A stretch of 8,620 bases of DNA from Acidobacteriota bacterium (GTDB lineage: Bacteria > Acidobacteriota > Holophagae > Holophagales > Holophagaceae): NCBI GenBank assembly GCA_021778785.1, contig JAJYBX010000058.1, positions 1 to 8,620 on the forward strand. The letters are read 5' to 3'. The position numbers were made by a program, and so were the translations under genes. Shown piece by piece: positions 1-8,620 of this stretch. The notes beneath the pieces were generated by a model that was not told the DNA's origin, did not search any database, and saw only the letters and a program-made list of their open reading frames with translations. The first letter of the stretch is position 1. Each line of letters begins with the position of its first letter.

Positions 1-2180
<2,180 letters not shown>

Positions 2181-2186
2181 GCTTAG

Positions 2187-2192
2187 CTCCTT
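2187..2192 (-). promoter_or_regulatory. Ribosome binding site of the pyruvate:ferredoxin oxidoreductase
   Basis: On the minus strand this reads AAGGAG and ends 6 bases before the ATG at 2180. It is a near-consensus Shine-Dalgarno sequence at good spacing. It supports this start over the in-frame ATG five codons downstream. Confidence 0.8.
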
Positions 2193-2247
2193 CCGGGCTT
2201 CCCTTGGACAATCCCGGCAAAAGGTATCAAGACAGGCAATGCAGCGG

Positions 2248-2267
2248 ATCCATCATACCTGATGGAT
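2248..2267. repeat. Perfect 8-bp inverted repeat in the nfn-nifJ spacer, possible operator
   Basis: ATCCATCA, a 4-base spacer (TACC on the plus strand), then TGATGGAT: two perfect 8-bp arms in the 118-base gap between the Nfn fusion and nifJ. On the minus strand the centre contains TATGAT (2253-2258), which resembles a -10 hexamer about 70 bases before the nifJ start. No good -35 hexamer lies 16-18 bases upstream of it; TTGACC occurs only 11 bases upstream. No T-run follows the repeat on either strand, so an intrinsic terminator is unlikely. A dimeric regulator's operator, or an RNA hairpin separating the two cistrons, is the likelier reading. The repeat is seen directly; its function is inferred. 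Confidence 0.5.
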
Positions 2268-2298
2268 GGGTCAAAATCGGTCACACATGGTTCAGTGG

Positions 2299-5070
2299 TC
2301 AGACCGCGACCGTGGGCTCCCCCATGAGCCGGCGATGCATGGCCGCGGCGGCCCGGCGGCCCTGGCCCATGGCCAGGATCACGGTGGCGCCGCCGGTGAT
2401 GACATCGCCGCCGGCGAAGACGCCGGGCAGGGAGGTCTCGCCGGTCTCGTTGTCCACCACCACCACCCCGCCCTTGAGGGTCTTGAGGCCCTTGTCGGTC
2501 TGGGCGAGGAGGGGGTTCACGTCGAAGCCGAGGGCGACCACCAGGGTCTCGCAGGGGATCATGATCCGCTCGTCGGTCATCTTGGGGCTGCGGCGGCCGT
2601 CGGGGCCGGGCTCGCCCAGCTCCATCACCGCGCATTCGGCGTGGGTCATCCAGCCCTTCTCGTTGCCGTGGAGCTGCACGGGGGTGCAGAGGAACTTGAA
2701 TTCCACCCCCTCCTCCATGGCGTGCTCCAGCTCCTCCTTGCGGGCGGTGGACTCCTTGACGGTGCGGCGGTAGACCACCGTCACCTTCTCGGCGCCCATG
2801 CGGCGGGCGGCCCGGGCGGCGTCCATGGCGGTGTTGCCGGCGCCCACGATGATGACGTTCTTCCCGACGGTCACCGGGGTGCCATAGGTGGGGAAGAGAT
2901 CCGCGCGCATCAGGTTGATGCGGGTGAGGAACTCGTTGGCGGTGTAGACGCCCTTGTACTCCTCGCCGGGGATGCCCATCATCTTGGGGAGGCCGGCGCC
3001 GGTGCCCATGAAGAGGGCGTCGTTCTCCTTCCGGAGATCCTCGAGGGTCATGCTGCGGCCCACCAGGGTGTTCATGACGAACTTCACGCCGAGGCGGCGG
3101 AGGGTGCTCACCTCCTGGTCCACGATGGCGTTGGGCAGGCGGAACTCGGGGATGCCGTAGAGCATCACGCCACCGGGCTTGTGGAAGGCGTCATAGACAG
3201 TGACCTCGTGGCCCTTCTTCACGAGCTCGCCGGCCACGGTGAGGCCCGCCGGGCCCGCGCCCACCACGGCCACCTTCTTGCCGGTGGCGGGCTCGACGGG
3301 CGGCAGCTCGTCGGAACCCAGCATGGAATCGGAGGCGTAGCGCTCCAGCCGGCCGATGGAGACGGGCAGGCCCTTGATGCCCACCACGCACTTGATCTCG
3401 CACTGCTTCTCCTGGGGGCAGACGCGGCCGCAGACGGAGCCCAGGGAGGAGCTCTCCTTGATGACCCGCGCGGCGGCCTGGGGATCGTCGTTGACGATCT
3501 CCTGGAGGAAGGCCGGGATGTTGATGCTCACCGGGCAGCCCTCGATGCAGGCGGGGTGCTTGCACATGATGCAGCGGGCGGCCTCCAGCTTGGCCTGCTC
3601 GGGCGACAGGCCCAGGCTCACCTCGTCGAAGTTGCACACCCGCAGTTCCGGCGGCTGGCAGGCCATCTCCTGGCGGGGGATCTTCATCTTCTGGCTGGGC
3701 TTGATGGCCTTCAGGTCGAGGTTCTTCCAGTCCAGCTCGGTCACGGGCTCGTTGAGGTACTGGCTGTAGTCCACGGGGCCCGTGGCGGCCACCCGGCCGA
3801 TCTTGCAGTCGGAGGGATCGCACTGCTCCTCCGTCTTGTACCAGTCCTGGCGGTTGCGGAGCATGTTGAAGTCCACCTTGTGGCCGTCGAAGTCGGGGCC
3901 GTCGAAGCAGGCGAACTTGGTCTCGCCGCCCACGCTGACGCGGCAGCCGCCGCACATGCCGGTGCCGTCCACCATGAGGGCGTTGAGGCTCACGAGGGTG
4001 AAGATGCCGTGGGGCTTGGTGAGGTCGGAGACGGCCCGCATCATGGGCAGGGGGCCCACGGCCACCACCTCGGCGATGGGCTCGCGGGCGATGATGTCCT
4101 TGAGGGCGTCGGTGACCAGGCCCTTGCGGCCCAGGGTGCCGTCATCGGTGGTGACGATCAGCTCCGCGGAGTTCTCCCCCAGCTCGTCGGCCAGCAGCAC
4201 GCGCTCCTTGCTGCGGCCGCCCAGGATGGTGAGGACGCGGCGGCCCTGCGCGTGGAGCAGCTCGGCGGCGGGCAGGATGGCGGCGGAACCGTAGCCGCCG
4301 GCCATGAGGACGATGGTGCCCTCCTCCACCAGCTCCGTGGGGCTGCCCATGGGGCCGGCCACGGCATAGAGGCGATCGCCGGCGCTGAGGCGGCCCATGG
4401 CCTTCGTGGTGACGCCCACCTCCTGCATGATGAAGTGGATGTAGCCCTTCCGCGCGTCGCCGCCCGCCAGCGTGAGGGGGATGCGCTCGCTCTCGGGGAA
4501 GGGGGCGACCATGAAGAACTGGCCGGGCTTGCGGCCCCGGGCCACCTGGGGCGCCTGGACGATGAAGGACCAGGTCTCGGGGGCGATGAGCCGTTTCTCC
4601 AGGATCAGGTAGCCGTCCTGGGTCTCGGCGTCGGAGGCGTAGAGGGACTTGCCCTTGAGGAGGGGCAGCATCAGCTCCTCCTCCGCCTCGATGTGGTCGC
4701 GCACCAGATCCACCAGCCGCTGGCCCAGGAGGGTGAGGGACTTGGGGGCCCGGGCCTGGCCCTCGTTGATCTCGGAGAGGAGCTGGAGGGTGAGGTCCCA
4801 CATCTGGCGGTGGTCCTCGAAGAGCCGCTGGTGGAGGGATTCGGCGCCGATCTCCTCCAGCAGGGGGAAGAGCTCCCGCTCCTCCGCCTCGTTGTGGGGG
4901 CGCAGCACCTCGTAGATCCAGCGGGCCCCCTCGTCCACCCCCTTCCAGTCGGCCGCGCCCAGGGCCTCGGCCATGCGGGTCAGGCGGGCCTGGGCCTCGC
5001 CGTGGGTGGCATGCCAGGTCGGGGCCGGCAGGTTCTCGGGGGTGAGCAGGTGGGTGGCCGAGTCGGACAT
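2299..5070 (-). CDS. Hemerythrin-NfnA-NfnB fusion: NADH-dependent reduced ferredoxin:NADP+ oxidoreductase, single chain (923 aa)
   Basis: Nfn enzymes couple NADH plus reduced ferredoxin to reduction of two NADP+ by flavin-based electron bifurcation; they are cytoplasmic. Residues 1-145 form a hemerythrin-like helical bundle with likely iron ligands His23 (or His20), His59, Glu63, His87, His126 and Glu130. Residues about 152-400 are NfnA-like: RIPLT (196-200) for FAD, GGYGSAAILP (258-267) for the nucleotide, and a [2Fe-2S] site Asp368, Cys373, Cys376, Cys388. Residues about 475-923 are NfnB/GltD-like: cysteines 500, 503, 508, 512 and 547, 551, 557, 561 for two [4Fe-4S] clusters, GAGPAG (604-609) for FAD, GAGNTA (743-748) for NADP(H), and a C-terminal GGDVITGG flavin motif. 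NfnA plus NfnB normally total about 750 residues, so about 150 are extra. The ATG at 5070 has GGAGG 5 bases upstream; an in-frame start 30 codons earlier lacks this. Automated annotation may call it dihydroorotate dehydrogenase B subunit/glutamate synthase. Confidence 0.93.
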   Translation of the reverse strand: MSDSATHLLTPENLPAPTWHATHGEAQARLTRMAEALGAADWKGVDEGARWIYEVLRPHNEAEERELFPLLEEIGAESLHQRLFEDHRQMWDLTLQLLSEINEGQARAPKSLTLLGQRLVDLVRDHIEAEEELMLPLLKGKSLYASDAETQDGYLILEKRLIAPETWSFIVQAPQVARGRKPGQFFMVAPFPESERIPLTLAGGDARKGYIHFIMQEVGVTTKAMGRLSAGDRLYAVAGPMGSPTELVEEGTIVLMAGGYGSAAILPAAELLHAQGRRVLTILGGRSKERVLLADELGENSAELIVTTDDGTLGRKGLVTDALKDIIAREPIAEVVAVGPLPMMRAVSDLTKPHGIFTLVSLNALMVDGTGMCGGCRVSVGGETKFACFDGPDFDGHKVDFNMLRNRQDWYKTEEQCDPSDCKIGRVAATGPVDYSQYLNEPVTELDWKNLDLKAIKPSQKMKIPRQEMACQPPELRVCNFDEVSLGLSPEQAKLEAARCIMCKHPACIEGCPVSINIPAFLQEIVNDDPQAAARVIKESSSLGSVCGRVCPQEKQCEIKCVVGIKGLPVSIGRLERYASDSMLGSDELPPVEPATGKKVAVVGAGPAGLTVAGELVKKGHEVTVYDAFHKPGGVMLYGIPEFRLPNAIVDQEVSTLRRLGVKFVMNTLVGRSMTLEDLRKENDALFMGTGAGLPKMMGIPGEEYKGVYTANEFLTRINLMRADLFPTYGTPVTVGKNVIIVGAGNTAMDAARAARRMGAEKVTVVYRRTVKESTARKEELEHAMEEGVEFKFLCTPVQLHGNEKGWMTHAECAVMELGEPGPDGRRSPKMTDERIMIPCETLVVALGFDVNPLLAQTDKGLKTLKGGVVVVDNETGETSLPGVFAGGDVITGGATVILAMGQGRRAAAAMHRRLMGEPTVAV

Positions 5071-5223
5071 GGACGCCTCCAGATCCCTCCAGCATGGGCT
5101 GTCCCGCTCCCGATTTCTGTGTCTGAAAACCGAGTGTGGGCCAGTTGTGATCCAGCGCACAGAAGCTTGAAAGGACAGGGTTTAACAAATCTATGTCTAT
5201 GCCCTATTGCTCATTCCGGCATC
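5071..5223 (-). promoter_or_regulatory. Spacer upstream of the Nfn fusion, probable promoter region
   Basis: This 153-base gap between the kinase stop and the Nfn start includes the most A+T-rich stretch of the window (about 5165-5215). It holds a tandem TCTATG TCTATG (5190-5201) and, on the minus strand, a TTGTTAAA (5181-5188). The composition suits a promoter for nfn-nifJ, but I cannot point to a convincing -35/-10 pair. There is no clear terminator for the kinase gene, so read-through from it cannot be excluded. Confidence 0.35.
5076..5080 (-). promoter_or_regulatory. Ribosome binding site deciding the start of the Nfn fusion
   Basis: On the minus strand GGAGG lies 5 bases before the ATG at 5070. 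The open frame continues 30 codons further upstream to 5160, but that stretch is arginine-rich, looks like leader DNA and has no comparable site. The hemerythrin-like domain therefore begins close to the true N-terminus. Confidence 0.75.
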
Positions 5224-7818
<2,595 letters not shown>

Positions 7819-7928
7819 AGGAAGGGCGTCAGCCTCCCATGGTAGCTGTGTTTTCAAGGCCTCCGGCCCAACCTTCCGGGCCAGGGTGCTTTCCCCGCGG
7901 TAGGGTGGAGCACGCCGGAGAGCCGACC
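7819..7928. promoter_or_regulatory. Divergent intergenic region between the sensor kinase and the 148-residue ORF
   Basis: These 110 bases separate two divergently transcribed genes, so they should hold promoters for both. I see no convincing -35/-10 pair on either strand. A short inverted repeat GGCCC/GGGCC (7865-7869 and 7878-7882, 8-base loop) is present but is unremarkable in DNA this G+C-rich. Confidence 0.3.
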
Positions 7929-8375
7929 GTGGAACCCCTTGAACCCTTCCTGAACGCCGCCCAGCGCGTGCTCCACCATCCTTCGGAGCGGGCGCGGCTG
8001 GACGCCATCCTCACCCGCTGGGCCGGCCAGTGGCGCGGGAAGCACCGCATCCTGGACACCAGCCAGAGCCTCCACGGCGTCTTCCTGCACTTCAACCAGC
8101 TCATGGAGGGGAAGTGGGTCCAGGCCTTCACCTTCGTGGCGACCCGACGCGAGGGGGTCTGCCTCCGGGGCCCCGATCCCGACCGCACCCGGAAGTCCCA
8201 CAAGCTGCGGCGGAACCCCCTGGACGCCGCCCCCCTGGACGCCCTCTTCGAGGCCTGGTCCCTCCACCCCGAGGCCCGCCCCGCCGGCCACGCCGTGGAA
8301 TTCTTCCTCGAGGAGACCCCGGACGACGTATGGGAGGCCTGCCTCGCCGAGGCCCTCGCCTGCCTGGGGAAGTGA
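7929..8375 (+). CDS. Uncharacterised 148-residue protein
   Basis: I do not recognise a family. The predicted protein is soluble, with no signal peptide or membrane segment. It has an amphipathic start (about residues 1-35), a central segment with aromatic residues (GVFLHFNQLMEGKWVQAFTF, about 51-70) that looks like a beta-rich core, a basic patch (RTRKSHKLRR, about 85-94), and an acidic C-terminal half with two probable helices. The GTG at 7929 is chosen because GGAGAG (7917-7922) lies 6 bases upstream. A GTG at 7905 and an upstream start at 7839 are also in frame, but the residues there read like untranslated DNA and the latter would run into the kinase leader. It stands alone between the divergent kinase and an insertion sequence. 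Codon use matches its neighbours, so it is probably a real resident gene, though conservation cannot be judged here. Confidence 0.7.
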   Translation: MEPLEPFLNAAQRVLHHPSERARLDAILTRWAGQWRGKHRILDTSQSLHGVFLHFNQLMEGKWVQAFTFVATRREGVCLRGPDPDRTRKSHKLRRNPLDAAPLDALFEAWSLHPEARPAGHAVEFFLEETPDDVWEACLAEALACLGK

Positions 8376-8399
8376 GCGCCCTGATCCTGGTGCAGCTCT

Positions 8400-8414
8400 C
8401 GGGCAAGATGCCCG
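8400..8414 (+). other. Short hairpin after the 148-residue ORF
   Basis: CGGGCA, loop AGA, TGCCCG: a perfect 6-bp stem 25 bases after the stop codon. No T-run follows, so it is not a typical intrinsic terminator. It may only slow or protect the 3' end of the transcript. The remainder of the 8376-8487 gap shows nothing I can name. Confidence 0.25.
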
Positions 8415-8487
8415 GACCGGCCTGCCATGCCGCGGCGCCCCATTCCCTTTAGCACCTTCCGCGTCCTGGGTGCGGGGGCCGGCGGCG

Positions 8488-8493
8488 TCTAGA
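8488..8493. other. Probable IS481-family target-site hexamer (one copy of the duplication)
   Basis: TCTAGA sits directly before the TGTAAC tip of the insertion sequence. IS481 is known to insert at CTAG and duplicate a hexamer of the form NCTAGN, which this matches exactly. The partner copy would be beyond the right edge. Confidence 0.6.
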
Positions 8494-8512
8494 TGTAACT
8501 GCCAAGGAGGTT

Positions 8513-8582
8513 GTTCATCCGGACTGAGCTGGGAAGCTGTTGTTACCACACACCAGCTTTCGAGGAGACAGCCCGGATGAAC
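8513..8582. repeat. 10-bp inverted repeat in the IS leader; right arm contains the transposase start codon
   Basis: GTTCATCCGG (8513-8522) and CCGGATGAAC (8573-8582) are perfect inverted repeats 50 bases apart. The right arm includes the ATG at 8577-8579. In an RNA that covers both arms, as when transcription enters from outside the element, they could pair and hide the start codon. That role is inferred by analogy with IS10 and IS50; the sequence shows only the repeat. Confidence 0.65.
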
Positions 8583-8620
8583 CTCCACAGTTCAGCAAAG
8601 ACCTGCCCGTTCAGTCGAGG
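8577..8620 (+). CDS. IS481-family transposase, first 14 residues (3' end beyond window)
   Basis: The frame opens MNLHSSAKTCPFSR and stays open to the window edge. IS481-family transposases typically open with a similar short segment (MN-H--A--TP--R) ahead of a helix-turn-helix and then a DDE catalytic core, both of which would lie past the edge. GAGGAG (8562-8567) is 9 bases upstream of the ATG, a usable ribosome binding site. The start codon lies inside the right arm of the 10-bp inverted repeat. With only 14 codons visible the family call rests equally on the element's end structure. Confidence 0.65.
   Translation, partial: MNLHSSAKTCPFSR

Larger units (their letters stand above)
8494..8620 (+). 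mobile_element. Left end of an IS481-family insertion sequence (continues past the window)
   Basis: The element begins TGTAACTGCC at 8494, right after a TCTAGA target. Its first 90 bases follow the arrangement of IS481 as I recall it: a TGT tip, a GTTCATCCGG block, a short leader, then a CCCGGATGAAC block that carries the transposase start. The transposase N-terminus agrees with the family. The right terminal repeat and most of the transposase are outside the window, so completeness cannot be judged. Confidence 0.75.

Noticed and set aside
2253..2276. Sigma-70 promoter (TTGACC and TATGAT) for nifJ on the minus strand
   Set aside because: The two hexamers are only 11 bases apart, too close for a working -35/-10 pair. 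Kept only as a remark on the palindrome.
5170..5190. Rex-type operator based on TTGTTAA before the Nfn fusion
   Set aside because: Only one half-site is present; the expected second half TTAACAA after a 4-base spacer is missing.
7839..7928. N-terminal extension of the 148-residue ORF to 7839
   Set aside because: The extension would overlap the leader of the divergent kinase, lacks a ribosome binding site, and its residues look like translated spacer. The GTG at 7929 has GGAGAG at good spacing.
8400..8414. Rho-independent terminator after the 148-residue ORF
   Set aside because: The stem is only 6 bp and no T-run follows, so it is listed only as a hairpin.
7829..8588. Minus-strand open frames of 208 and 244 codons opposite the 148-residue ORF
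   Set aside because: One of them runs into the insertion sequence and neither shows a recognisable domain. They also collide with the kinase upstream region; the plus-strand frame has the better start signal.

Overview
The window is a G+C-rich bacterial segment with strong G/C preference at third codon positions. Four of its five coding regions are intact or partial genes of ordinary chromosomal type, and the fifth is the start of an insertion sequence. The combination of a single-chain pyruvate:ferredoxin oxidoreductase, a fused electron-bifurcating transhydrogenase (Nfn) and a large CHASE hybrid sensor kinase suggests a high-GC anaerobe or facultative anaerobe. Acidobacteriota of the Holophaga/Geothrix type would fit, as would some deltaproteobacterial lineages. 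That assignment is inference from gene content and composition, not a database match.

Layout. Bases 1-2180 (minus) hold the N-terminal 726 codons of the pyruvate:ferredoxin oxidoreductase, whose C-terminal part lies beyond the left edge. A 118-base spacer (2181-2298) with a perfect 8-bp inverted repeat separates it from the gene upstream on the same strand. That gene, 2299-5070 (minus), encodes one 923-residue polypeptide joining a hemerythrin-like domain, an NfnA-like FAD/[2Fe-2S] module and an NfnB/GltD-like FAD/[4Fe-4S] module. A 153-base spacer follows, then 5224-7818 (minus), a membrane-bound hybrid histidine kinase (CHASE-PAS-HisKA-HATPase-REC). A short divergent region leads to 7929-8375 (plus), a 148-residue protein I do not recognise. 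After about 110 bases without a gene, an IS481-family element begins at 8494 directly after a TCTAGA target hexamer. Its transposase starts at 8577 and runs off the right edge.

How the genes work together. The oxidoreductase would produce reduced ferredoxin from pyruvate. The Nfn protein would use reduced ferredoxin plus NADH to make NADPH, or run in reverse. Their tandem order makes a coherent redox unit linking pyruvate oxidation to NADPH supply. The hemerythrin-like domain at the Nfn N-terminus is the most unusual feature. It suggests that this oxygen-sensitive branch point carries its own di-iron site for sensing or removing O2, or for another purpose. The sensor kinase lies upstream on the same strand but has its own receiver and no DNA-binding output, so a regulatory tie to the redox genes is only a guess.
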